Source: Clostridia bacterium
GTDB lineage: Bacteria > Bacillota > Clostridia > Christensenellales > Aristaeellaceae
Length of the DNA: 64,000 nucleotides
Assembly (NCBI GenBank): GCA_017395065.1
Contig: JAFPWH010000035.1
Location: forward strand, 62,001-126,000
Reading direction: 5' to 3'
Below are positions 57,453 through 64,000 of this stretch, in pieces (the stretch's first letter is position 1; each line of letters begins with the position of its first letter). The position numbers and the translations under genes were made by a program. Below the pieces are notes generated by a model that saw only the letters and a list, made by a program, of their open reading frames with translations, did not search any database and was not told the DNA's origin.

Positions 57453-58124
57453 ATGCCGATCAGGAAAGTGATCCTGTTTCTAATGCTGATCGTTTGCGCG
57501 CTGCCCGCGATGGGCGAAGACTATATCCCCGCGCCCCAGAGCGGCTCGGAGGGCACCGTGATCACGCAGGGCGCGGCGCTTCGCAGCGAACCCACAAAGG
57601 CCGTACCGATGCTGCTGAACCTGAACAGCGGAGACGCGCTCACCGTCCGGGAGCTTTTGCAAAACAACGAGGGCGTCTGGTACAGCGTCGTTTTCATTAA
57701 GGGCAAAAAGCAGTACGAGGGCTACGTGCTCAGCGACTACGTTTCCATACAGCTCTACGACGAGAACGGGGACCCCATCCTCATTCCCGTAAAGCTGCGC
57801 GTGCGGGCCGAGGCTAAATGCCCGGACGGCTACAACCACGTGGGCTTCAACTGGTCGAAGGCGTTTTCGATAGGCGGCGAAACGCTCTCTGGTGCCAAAT
57901 ACATAAGCCTCTGCGCGGGCGACGAGATCCGTCTGGACGCCGCGATTTACGAGGAGGATTCCTACACGGACAGCGGGCATGGAACGCTCTTCTATGCTCC
58001 CACGCAGGCCGAGCTCGACCGGGGCTTCAGCGTCTCCTTCGACGTGTACGTCAGCGAAAACCGCGGCCGCTACAGCGGATACAGCTGCCGCTGGGCAGTC
58101 ACGTTCTATTTCACGAAGGGATAA
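57453..58124 (+). CDS. Secreted SH3-like domain protein
   Basis: 223 residues; ATG at 57,453 preferred over 57,447 as GGAGGG then lies 6 bases upstream. Signal peptide (about 1-22, AMG-ED). An SH3-like module (about 30-97) with ITQGAALRSEPTKAV and EGYVLSDYVSIQL is followed by a beta-rich domain (about 105-223) that has ICAGDEIRLDA-like strands (LCAGDEIRLD) and ends CRWAVTFYFTKG. I recognise no catalytic site. 52 bases downstream of the pseudouridine synthase gene, so probably cotranscribed. Weak hairpin 58,130-58,151 follows. Confidence 0.75.
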   Translation: MPIRKVILFLMLIVCALPAMGEDYIPAPQSGSEGTVITQGAALRSEPTKAVPMLLNLNSGDALTVRELLQNNEGVWYSVVFIKGKKQYEGYVLSDYVSIQLYDENGDPILIPVKLRVRAEAKCPDGYNHVGFNWSKAFSIGGETLSGAKYISLCAGDEIRLDAAIYEEDSYTDSGHGTLFYAPTQAELDRGFSVSFDVYVSENRGRYSGYSCRWAVTFYFTKG

Positions 58125-58129
58125 AGACA

Positions 58130-58151
58130 GGGAGACCCTTTCGGGACTCCC
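58130..58151 (+). terminator. Weak hairpin after the SH3-like gene
   Basis: GGGAGACCC-TTTC-GGGACTCCC with one mismatch, no T-run after it. May act for both converging genes. Confidence 0.4.
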
Positions 58152-58181
58152 CCATGCTGTTTATTGACTGCGGGCTTGGCT

Positions 58182-59075
58182 TTACTCGTCCTCGTACCCA
58201 AGCGTCCTGAGGTCGTCCTTTCTGTTTCGCCAGTCCTCGCGGACCTTCACCCAGAGCTTGAGCATAACCTTCGTCTCGAGCAGTTTTTCGATGTCTTCGC
58301 GGGCTTTGGAACCGATCTCCCCGAGCATCCTGCCCTGCTTTCCGATGATCACGGACTTGTGCGAGGGCTTTTCGCAGTAGATGGTCGCGTTGATCTCGGT
58401 CAGTGTGTCGCTTATCTTTTCGATCGACATCATTTCCACGCCGATTCCGTGCGGGATCTCGTCCCGCAGGCTCCTTAGTGCCTTTTCGCGGATGATCTCG
58501 GCGATCATCACCCTTTCGGGCTGGTCGGTGATCATGTCCTCCGGGAAGTATTCGGGGCCGTAGGGCAACGCTTCTTTGATGAGCTCAAAGAGCTTTTCCA
58601 TGTTGTTGCCTCTGAGGGCGCTGACGCTCACGACCTGGTCGAAGGCCGAGACGTCGATCGATGCAAGGCGCGGCATGAGTTCCTCGGGCTTTACGGTGTC
58701 GGTCTTGTTGACGACGAGGAATTTGGGGCATTTCTCGTTTTTAACGCTTTCGATGATGCTCAGATCCCCCTTGCCGATGAAGCCCGCGTCGACCACGACG
58801 AGGATCGCGTCCACGCCGTCGCGCGCGTCGTTTGCGGCTTTGACCATGTATTCGCCCAGCTTCGTTCTGGGCTTGTGGATGCCGGGCGTGTCCACGAACA
58901 CGATCTGGCAGCCGTCCCTGTGACAAACGCCGAGGGCCTTGCTGCGCGTGGTCTGCGCCTTGCTCGAAACGATGGCCACCTTCTGGCCGACGAAGCGGTT
59001 CATGATGCTGCTCTTGCCCACGTTGGGCCGGCCGAGGATGGCCACGAAGCCGCTCTTCAATTTATTCTGTTCCAT
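58182..59075 (-). CDS. era: Era GTPase
   Basis: 297 residues, standard length. G1 GRPNVGKSS (about 16-24), G2 region TTRSKALG, G3 DTPGIHK (about 59-65), G4 NKTD (about 122-125), G5 SALRG. The C-terminal KH domain is present (HKSVIIGKQGRMLGEIGSKA, about 229-248). Era binds the 3' end of 16S rRNA and helps mature the 30S subunit. It follows the ybeY-cdd fusion after 13 bases; both act in 16S rRNA 3' processing, a conserved Firmicutes neighbourhood. Confidence 0.96.
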   Translation of the reverse strand: MEQNKLKSGFVAILGRPNVGKSSIMNRFVGQKVAIVSSKAQTTRSKALGVCHRDGCQIVFVDTPGIHKPRTKLGEYMVKAANDARDGVDAILVVVDAGFIGKGDLSIIESVKNEKCPKFLVVNKTDTVKPEELMPRLASIDVSAFDQVVSVSALRGNNMEKLFELIKEALPYGPEYFPEDMITDQPERVMIAEIIREKALRSLRDEIPHGIGVEMMSIEKISDTLTEINATIYCEKPSHKSVIIGKQGRMLGEIGSKAREDIEKLLETKVMLKLWVKVREDWRNRKDDLRTLGYEDE

Positions 59076-59088
59076 GCTGTCCTTTTCC

Positions 59089-59991
59089 TTATTTTCCGAG
59101 TTCTTCCGGGCCGAACGACTGCGGCAGCAGGCTGCTCAGTTTCATCATTTTCCATTCGTCGGTTTTGTTTCCGACCCAGACCTCCATGTCGCAGGCCTTG
59201 AATTCGTTGAGTACCTGGCGGCAGATGCCACAGGGCCAGGCGTAGCCCCTGTCGCAGGCGATAAAGACCTTTGTAAAGCGCTTTACGCCGTGCACGATCG
59301 CGTTGGAGACCGCGCACCTTTCGGCGCAGATCGTAGCGCCGTAGGAGGCGTTTTCAAAGTTCGCGCCGACAAAGCACTGTCCGTCCTCGCTGACCAGGCA
59401 GGCGCCTACACGGAAATTCGAGTAGGGCGAATAGGACAGATCCAATGCGCCGATCGCGGCGGCGATGCAATCTTTCGTATCCATGAATCTTTCTCCGTTC
59501 TTGAACAGCCCCAGCGCGCGCATGACTTTCTTCTCCATGGCGCGCATGACGGCCTTGTCTTCCTCGTTCATATGGTCGTACCCGCAAAGGTGCAGCATCG
59601 CGTGTACGGTCAGGTATGCGGCTTCCCGGTCGGCGCCGTGCCCGTATTGAGTCGCCTGCTCGAGTACGCGGCCGATGTTCAGGGCGACGTCTCCGAGATA
59701 ATACGCGCCGATTTCGGGGTCGTAGCATTTTTTGACGAGCGCGGGCTTTCGGCCGAGCGTTACGCCCTTGGGATAATTCACCGAGGGAAAGGACAGTACG
59801 TCCGTCGCGCTGTCCACGCCGCGCATCGTGCGGTTGAGCGTTTGGATCTCCTCGTCTGTTACGACCCTAAGCCCTGCCGACACGCCCGTCACGCCCTCGC
59901 ACGCAAGGGCAGCCTGCGCCGCGTTTTCGAGAAGGGATAAGCACCCTTCGGGCAGAAGGCCCCTTTCGTCGTCAACGATCAGCGCCTTCAT
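59089..59991 (-). CDS. ybeY-cdd: Fusion of YbeY endoribonuclease and cytidine deaminase
   Basis: 300 residues. Residues 1-165 are YbeY, with zinc motif HAMLHLCGYDH (His130, His134, His140) and the DVLSFP strand. Residues 170-300 are a full-length cytidine deaminase: APYSNF-like SPYSNFRVGACL (about 188-199), ICAERCAVSNA (Cys222, Glu224) and PCGICRQV (Cys254, Cys257). YbeY matures 16S rRNA 3' ends; Cdd deaminates cytidine. The two are separate genes beside era in many Firmicutes. An internal ATG (59,484) at the join has GGAGAA 8 bases upstream, so free Cdd could also be made. Starts 20 bases inside pgpH (GGAGAC ribosome site); dgkA is absent. Confidence 0.93.
   Translation of the reverse strand: MKALIVDDERGLLPEGCLSLLENAAQAALACEGVTGVSAGLRVVTDEEIQTLNRTMRGVDSATDVLSFPSVNYPKGVTLGRKPALVKKCYDPEIGAYYLGDVALNIGRVLEQATQYGHGADREAAYLTVHAMLHLCGYDHMNEEDKAVMRAMEKKVMRALGLFKNGERFMDTKDCIAAAIGALDLSYSPYSNFRVGACLVSEDGQCFVGANFENASYGATICAERCAVSNAIVHGVKRFTKVFIACDRGYAWPCGICRQVLNEFKACDMEVWVGNKTDEWKMMKLSSLLPQSFGPEELGK
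59485..59497 (-). promoter_or_regulatory. Internal ribosome binding site before the cytidine deaminase part
   Basis: GGAGAA (59,491-59,496) ends 6 bases before the in-frame ATG at 59,484 (Met170 of the fusion). Spacing and strength equal those of ordinary starts in this window. Confidence 0.6.
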
Positions 59992-62161
59992 GCACCGTCT
60001 CCTCCTGGCCGTGTTTTTCCTCTTCGCCGTGCTTTTTCGGTATTTCCACGTTGGGATATTCGATCCGCTCGTGGAAGGCGCCGCTGAGCACCGTGACGAA
60101 CGCGCTCTCGATCAGGCTGATGTCACGGAAGGAAATGTCGCAGTCGTCCAGCTGGCCGTCTTCGATCTTTTGGCCGATCAGCTTTTCGACGACCTCACGC
60201 ACCCTCTCCTTGTCCGGATTGGTGATCGCGCGGGTGGCGGCCTCCACGGTATCGGCCATCATGACGATGGCTTCCTCCTTCGTGTGGGGCTTGGGGCCGG
60301 GATAGCGGAAATCGTCCACGTCCACGTCCGGGTTTTCACTGAGGGCCTTGTTGTAGAAGAAGATGACCGGCGTGGTGCCGTGGTGCGTGAGCGCTATGTT
60401 TTTGACCTCCTCGGGCATGCGTTTTTCCTTCATCAGCTGAACGCCGTCCTTCGGGTGAGCGGTGATGATGGCAGCGGAAACGCGCGGATCCGTGCGGTCG
60501 TGCGGGTTGTCGCCCATCTGGTTTTCGGTAAAGTACGAAGGCCGCATGAGCTTGCCGATGTCGTGATAATACGCGCCGACCCTGGCCAGCAGGCTGTTTG
60601 CGCCGATCTCCGCCGCGGCAGCCTCGGCAAGGTTCGCCACGATGATGGAATGGTGGTAGGTGCCCGGCGCTTCGAGCAGGAGGCGCCTTAGCAGCGGATG
60701 GTTGGGATTGCTCATCTCGAGCAGGCGCGTCGTGGTGATCGCGTTGAACAGCGCCTCGAACGCGGGCATCAGCGCGATGCAGATGACTGCGGAGGCCGGG
60801 CCTGCAATGCCGGAATAGAGGGAAATGTAGAGCGAATCGCGGATGCTGGCGGAGCTGATCATCGCCACGGCGAAGGAGCTGACCACGCTGGCAAAGCCCG
60901 CCGCGATGCCGGAGAGCAATACGCTAAGACGCGTCTGCCTTACCTTGAGCACCCTGAGCGCCGCGATGCCGCTTACGAAGGTGCTTATGAGCATCGTGTA
61001 GGTATTGATGTTGAAGAAGCTGCCGGAGGAGCCCGAAAGCATGGACGCAACGATGCTCAGCGGCACGTTGATGAACAGTGCGACCCTTCTGCCGACCAGC
61101 AGGGATACCAGCAAAATACCCAGCGTGACCGGCATCACGTACACCTTGTTTTCGCCGACGTCGATCTCCAATTGCTTCGTGAACGTGCACAAAAGCAGCG
61201 TGACCATGCAGGCGATCGATATGATCATCAGCTTCTTGGGGCTGGTGTACGAGGTCTTTTCGAACATGTACAGGTACAGAACCACGCTCAGAAGCATCAT
61301 GACCACGAGCAGGGCGATGCCGATGTAGAGCCATATATCGATGTTGCTCTCGTTGACCAGGCCCAGCGTCTCCATCATGGCGTACTGCTTTTCGCCGATC
61401 TGCTCGCCGTCAGCCACGATGACCTGGCCGGTCACGTACTTGACGACCGGCGTTTTGTCTCTTGCTTCCTGCTTGGCTGCCTCGGTCGCTGCGTCGTCGT
61501 AATAGACGTTGTATTTGACGTATTTTTCGACCGGCAGCATGAAGACCGAAACGACGTTCTCGTCGTCGCACACGCCGGCGAGCTCCTCACGGATGCTTTC
61601 GCGGATCTCTTCTTCCTCAAAGTCGAAGATCTCGTCGCTCATCGCCAGGCCGACCTGCGTTTCCGTCGCGTCGCCCAGCGCGTCGAGCACGGCGGCGTCG
61701 ACGCCCTTCAGGCTTTTGAGCTGTTCGAGCGTGAGGGCGATATGCTGCGGCTCCAACTGCTGGTTTACGGCTTCGAGGGTCGTTTCGTCGATCACTTCGG
61801 GCGCACCGTCCTGGGAGTTGATCAGCTTATAGATGTCGGTGATGCGGTTGACGGTTTCCTTCGTGCCGTTCACCGCGCCTTCCATGAGCTCGGAGAGGAT
61901 GCCCACCTGTTTTTTTACGTCGGTGACTTTCGCGGCTTCGCGCTCGCGGTTTTCGCGGGTGGTGATCTCGTCCACCACGTCCTTGGTCGCCTTGATAATG
62001 GAGGGCGCGTAATCGCCGACCTTGATGTCGTACTGCGAGGGCGTGACGGCTACCGCCAGGATCACGAACAGTATCACGAACGTGATAAGGCCGATCATAA
62101 GCCTGATCAGGTTGTTCATCCGCCCGGGATTGGCGCTCTCCTTTTTACTGTTTTTTATCAT
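59972..62161 (-). CDS. pgpH: PgpH-type 7TM-HD c-di-AMP phosphodiesterase
   Basis: 729 residues. N-terminal helix (about 17-38), an extracellular 7TMR-HDED domain (about 40-270), a block of seven helices (about 275-480) and a cytoplasmic HD domain (about 490-700). HD motifs: LEAPGTYHHSIIVANLAEA (about 508-526) and GAYYHDIGKLMRP (about 540-552) with later HHGTTP. Homologues hydrolyse c-di-AMP. The acidic/His C-tail is outside the domain. AAGGAC precedes the ATG. Followed by ybeY-cdd and era; the phoH gene usually found upstream is not here. Confidence 0.93.
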   Translation of the reverse strand: MIKNSKKESANPGRMNNLIRLMIGLITFVILFVILAVAVTPSQYDIKVGDYAPSIIKATKDVVDEITTRENREREAAKVTDVKKQVGILSELMEGAVNGTKETVNRITDIYKLINSQDGAPEVIDETTLEAVNQQLEPQHIALTLEQLKSLKGVDAAVLDALGDATETQVGLAMSDEIFDFEEEEIRESIREELAGVCDDENVVSVFMLPVEKYVKYNVYYDDAATEAAKQEARDKTPVVKYVTGQVIVADGEQIGEKQYAMMETLGLVNESNIDIWLYIGIALLVVMMLLSVVLYLYMFEKTSYTSPKKLMIISIACMVTLLLCTFTKQLEIDVGENKVYVMPVTLGILLVSLLVGRRVALFINVPLSIVASMLSGSSGSFFNINTYTMLISTFVSGIAALRVLKVRQTRLSVLLSGIAAGFASVVSSFAVAMISSASIRDSLYISLYSGIAGPASAVICIALMPAFEALFNAITTTRLLEMSNPNHPLLRRLLLEAPGTYHHSIIVANLAEAAAAEIGANSLLARVGAYYHDIGKLMRPSYFTENQMGDNPHDRTDPRVSAAIITAHPKDGVQLMKEKRMPEEVKNIALTHHGTTPVIFFYNKALSENPDVDVDDFRYPGPKPHTKEEAIVMMADTVEAATRAITNPDKERVREVVEKLIGQKIEDGQLDDCDISFRDISLIESAFVTVLSGAFHERIEYPNVEIPKKHGEEEKHGQEETVHEGADR

Positions 62162-62223
62162 CGAACTCAGTCCTTTTGGTATAAGAATTCAGCGTATATC
62201 AACCCATTTTGATGATATGCTCC

Positions 62224-62252
62224 ATTATAACGCATTTCGGTGAAGTTTGCAA
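62224..62252 (-). promoter_or_regulatory. Promoter of the pgpH-ybeY/cdd-era operon
   Basis: TTGCAA (62,247-62,252), 17-base spacer, TATAAT (62,224-62,229); leader about 55 bases. Confidence 0.75.
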
Positions 62253-62257
62253 GGAAA

Positions 62258-62285
62258 ATTATAAAAAACGCGCCGGGCGCGCTTT
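62258..62285 (-). terminator. Terminator of the reductase-nucleotidyltransferase operon
   Basis: Stem 62,265-62,273 with 62,277-62,285 (AAAACGCGC/GCGCGCTTT, one G-U on the minus RNA), ending in a T-rich stretch TTTTTTATAATTTT. Confidence 0.85.
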
Positions 62286-62323
62286 GCGTGCGAACCCCGC
62301 CCGTTTTCGGAATCGGTTGACTT

Positions 62324-63088
62324 TTACCGCCGAGGGTCGCAGCGCTTGATCCTGCCGAGCATATAGCGGGCATAGTCCGCGGCGAGCGCTTCGTCTACGG
62401 CAGCAGGGGCGTTTTCGGTGTACTCGTTCAGGGCGCTTTCGATCAGCAGGCGGTAATTCTCCGGCAAATGCCCCAGCGCCCATTCGCCGCCTTCCTTTTT
62501 GGAAAGCACGAGCCCCTCCTCGCCGTAAGCCAGCACGCGCGCGAGGTTCAGCGTAAAATACGTCGCAGCCTGCCCTATTTCCTCTTCGGCCCCGGCGACG
62601 TCGTTCCAAATCGAGTCCATGTAATCGGCGGCCGGCACTTCGGAAAACACTTCCCCGATCGGCGCGCCGTAAAGGCACCTTCCCCTTTTTCTCAGGATCG
62701 TGAAATGCGCCGCGAGGTCCTTGTCGCAACCCTTCATATTGCGGACGTAGCCGTCCGGGTCCCTCAGATACCACGCAAGATGCCCTGCGGAAAAATGGAG
62801 TTCGAACGGCGTCGGATACACAAAGGGGCTGCAAACTTCCCTTCGGACGACGCTCATCTCTATGCCCTTTGCCGGGCCCTGCGCGTTCAGTTCGACCACC
62901 ATGTCCATGTACCGGCGTTTGACGGGATCGGGAACGGGCTCTTCGACTACGACGATCAGGTCGATATCGCTCTTTTCGGGATTGAAACAGCCCATCGCCG
63001 TGGAGCCGTGCAGATAGACGCCAACAAGGTTTCCCTTCAGGATCTCCCTTGCGCGCCCGGTAAACCGGTTCAGCAAGCCTTTCGTCAC
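62324..63088 (-). CDS. Nucleotidyltransferase with DUF4111 (AadA-like)
   Basis: 254 residues. Start is GTG at 63,088, overlapping the reductase stop by 4 bases. The nucleotidyltransferase motif is YLHGSTAMGCFNPEKSDIDL (about 26-45; GS and DxD metal ligands). The C-terminal helical DUF4111 domain runs from about 150 to 250 (FTLNLARVLAYGEEGLVLSK). It resembles the ANT(9)/AadA adenylyltransferases, but such proteins are common in gut Clostridia as chromosomal genes with no proven resistance role. Confidence 0.85.
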   Translation of the reverse strand: MTKGLLNRFTGRAREILKGNLVGVYLHGSTAMGCFNPEKSDIDLIVVVEEPVPDPVKRRYMDMVVELNAQGPAKGIEMSVVRREVCSPFVYPTPFELHFSAGHLAWYLRDPDGYVRNMKGCDKDLAAHFTILRKRGRCLYGAPIGEVFSEVPAADYMDSIWNDVAGAEEEIGQAATYFTLNLARVLAYGEEGLVLSKKEGGEWALGHLPENYRLLIESALNEYTENAPAAVDEALAADYARYMLGRIKRCDPRR

Positions 63089-63648
63089 GTTTCTTCGCGC
63101 CTCGCTTTTTCCATCGCGGAAGCGAGGATGGCTTCGGCGTCCGCTCCGTCAAGGTCGAGCCCGACGGCTTTGACCAGCCTGAATTCCGGAATGCCGTAGA
63201 AATTCCGGGCAATCGCCTTTACGTAGCCGGCGCCGTATTCCTCCGGAAAGAAGGTCCCGCCCGCGGTCGTGACATAGGTAAGCCGCTTTGCCCTGCACAG
63301 GCCCCGCGGCGTCCCTTCGGGCGTATAGACAAAGGTCACGCCCAAAACGTTGATCTGCTCGAAATACTGTTTGAGCGCGGCGGGAAAGGACAGATCCCAA
63401 AACGGCGCAGCGATCAGTATCTCCTCCGCCAAAGCAAACTGCCTTGCCAGCGAAAACATGGGGTCGTCAAAGCGGCGCTTAAGCAGCAGCTCGTCGCGCT
63501 TTTTCAGAAAAGCCTCGTCGGCGATCGGAAAACGGATTTCGCTCAGAAGTACTTCTTCGAACGGCTCTTTCGACCCGGAAAGCAGGCAGTCCGCCAGCCT
63601 TCTCGTTCTGGATCCTTCGCGCACGCACGCATTGACAAACAGCTTCAT
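63085..63648 (-). CDS. Flavodoxin-fold NAD(P)H-dependent oxidoreductase (azoreductase/quinone reductase type)
   Basis: 187 residues from the ATG at 63,648 (GGGAGG 7 bases upstream; an upstream in-frame ATG at 63,690 has none). Flavodoxin-like fold: KLFVNACVREGSRTRRLAD with FMN phosphate-binding Ser/Arg residues (about 2-20), ILIAAPFWDLSFPAALKQY (about 77-95), and YVTTAGGTFFPEEYGAGYV (about 125-143). Members reduce quinones or azo compounds with NAD(P)H. Coupled to the nucleotidyltransferase gene. A TATACT box at 63,679-63,684 lacks a good -35. Confidence 0.85.
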   Translation of the reverse strand: MKLFVNACVREGSRTRRLADCLLSGSKEPFEEVLLSEIRFPIADEAFLKKRDELLLKRRFDDPMFSLARQFALAEEILIAAPFWDLSFPAALKQYFEQINVLGVTFVYTPEGTPRGLCRAKRLTYVTTAGGTFFPEEYGAGYVKAIARNFYGIPEFRLVKAVGLDLDGADAEAILASAMEKARREET

Positions 63649-63760
63649 GACGCACCTCCCGGACGCTCTTGTCGTTTGAGTATAGCACACTTTCGTTAAG
63701 GAAACGTGAAGCTTCGTTTCCCGGTTTCCGTGCCCGGGCGTGTTATTTTTGCCGCCCGTA

Positions 63761-63789
63761 TTGACAATTCGGAGGCATTCGTATATAAT
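63761..63789 (+). promoter_or_regulatory. Promoter of tRNA-Leu
   Basis: TTGACA (63,761-63,766), 17-base spacer, TATAAT (63,784-63,789): full consensus, 10 bases before the tRNA. Confidence 0.88.
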
Positions 63790-63799
63790 CGGTTTATTC

Positions 63800-63883
63800 G
63801 CTGAAGTGGTGGAATGGCAGACACAGGGGACTTAAAATCCCCCGCCCCAATCCGGCGTGCGGGTTCGAGTCCCGCCTTCAGCA
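63800..63883 (+). tRNA. tRNA-Leu(TAA)
   Basis: 84 bases; acceptor GCTGAAG/CTTCAGC, anticodon arm GGGGA-CTTAAAA-TCCCC (anticodon TAA), long variable arm with CGCCCCAATCCGGCG, T-loop TTCGAGT, discriminator A. CCA not encoded. Confidence 0.96.
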
Positions 63884-63902
63884 GATTAGACCCAACGCAA
63901 AA

Positions 63903-63936
63903 CCTCGCTGCAAAAGAACGCGGCGAGGCTTTGTTT
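63903..63936 (+). terminator. Terminator of tRNA-Leu
   Basis: CCTCGC (63,903-63,908) pairs with GCGAGG (63,923-63,928), followed by CTTTGTTTTG. Confidence 0.65.
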
Positions 63937-63960
63937 TGTTCGATCGCCTTTGGCTGTCCT

Positions 63961-64000
63961 CTATGCGCCGATCTCGACGAGCGCCTCGTGGATGGCGAGG
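63961..64000 (-). CDS. Possible C-terminus of a gene cut by the window edge
   Basis: A minus-strand frame enters at the right edge and stops at TAG (63,961-63,963), encoding ..LAIHEALVEIGA. Coding-like amino acid content fits, but 12 residues are too few to name a family. Confidence 0.35.
   Translation of the reverse strand, partial: LAIHEALVEIGA

Noticed and set aside
62324-63088. Aminoglycoside resistance gene
   Set aside because: Motifs fit AadA-like proteins, but context is chromosomal with no mobile element, and DUF4111 proteins without resistance function are common.

Overview
The window reads as a chromosomal segment of an anaerobic, GC-rich Bacillota bacterium, most likely a gut-type Clostridia lineage. 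The reasons are the low-GC-Gram-positive style signals (TTGACA-N17-TATAAT promoters, GGAGG ribosome sites), a DnaD/DnaI replication-initiation pair, a PgpH-type c-di-AMP phosphodiesterase beside YbeY and Era, a SpoIIE-type phosphatase, a BY-kinase/Wzz pair, and anaerobe redox proteins (a flavodiiron-rubredoxin fusion and a 2[4Fe-4S] ferredoxin). Most genes lie on the minus strand. I see no phage, transposase, CRISPR array or rRNA.

Layout. 1-11,003 (minus): a tightly packed run from dnaD through dnaI, a YbaK/PrdX protein, a small membrane protein, TrkA, TrkH, a YprB-like nuclease, a TPR protein, a secreted membrane-anchored protein, a DUF2461 protein and a truncated phosphohexomutase. 11,135-18,408 (minus): two heterodimeric ABC exporters, each with one canonical and one degenerate subunit, separated by two hairpins. 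18,553-23,126 (minus): a PT-linker/DUF6273 protein, a small secreted protein with a consensus promoter, and an LCP-Wzz-BY-kinase operon. 23,324-25,111 (plus): a three-module flavodiiron fusion.

25,290-39,775 (minus) is the most distinctive region. Two complete MalF/MalG-type permease pairs and two solute-binding proteins bracket three membrane-anchored accessory proteins: a beta-propeller protein, a YIP1 protein and a DUF5696 protein. One binding protein is a 1,208-residue membrane-anchored fusion with carbohydrate-binding-like domains, and one permease has an extra N-terminal cytoplasmic domain. No ATPase gene is present, so a shared MsmX-type ATPase is inferred. Upstream lie a Cache-HAMP-SpoIIE phosphatase and, beyond it, a GH106-like glycoside hydrolase; together these suggest sensing, degrading and importing an oligosaccharide.

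45,463-49,918: zinc-ribbon protein, ferredoxin, oligoendopeptidase F, three tandem tRNA-Gly genes (both GCC copies carry an unusual C55), a metallophosphoesterase and a PQ-loop protein. 50,035-58,124: an ECF sigma/vWA pair, a cluster of secreted SH3/CHAP/metallo-beta-lactamase proteins and an RluD-type pseudouridine synthase. 58,182-62,161 (minus): pgpH, a ybeY-cdd gene fusion that keeps an internal ribosome site before the cdd part, and era. 63,085-63,883: a flavodoxin-fold reductase, a nucleotidyltransferase and tRNA-Leu(TAA). All functional calls come from reading the sequence and recalling families; no database search was run.
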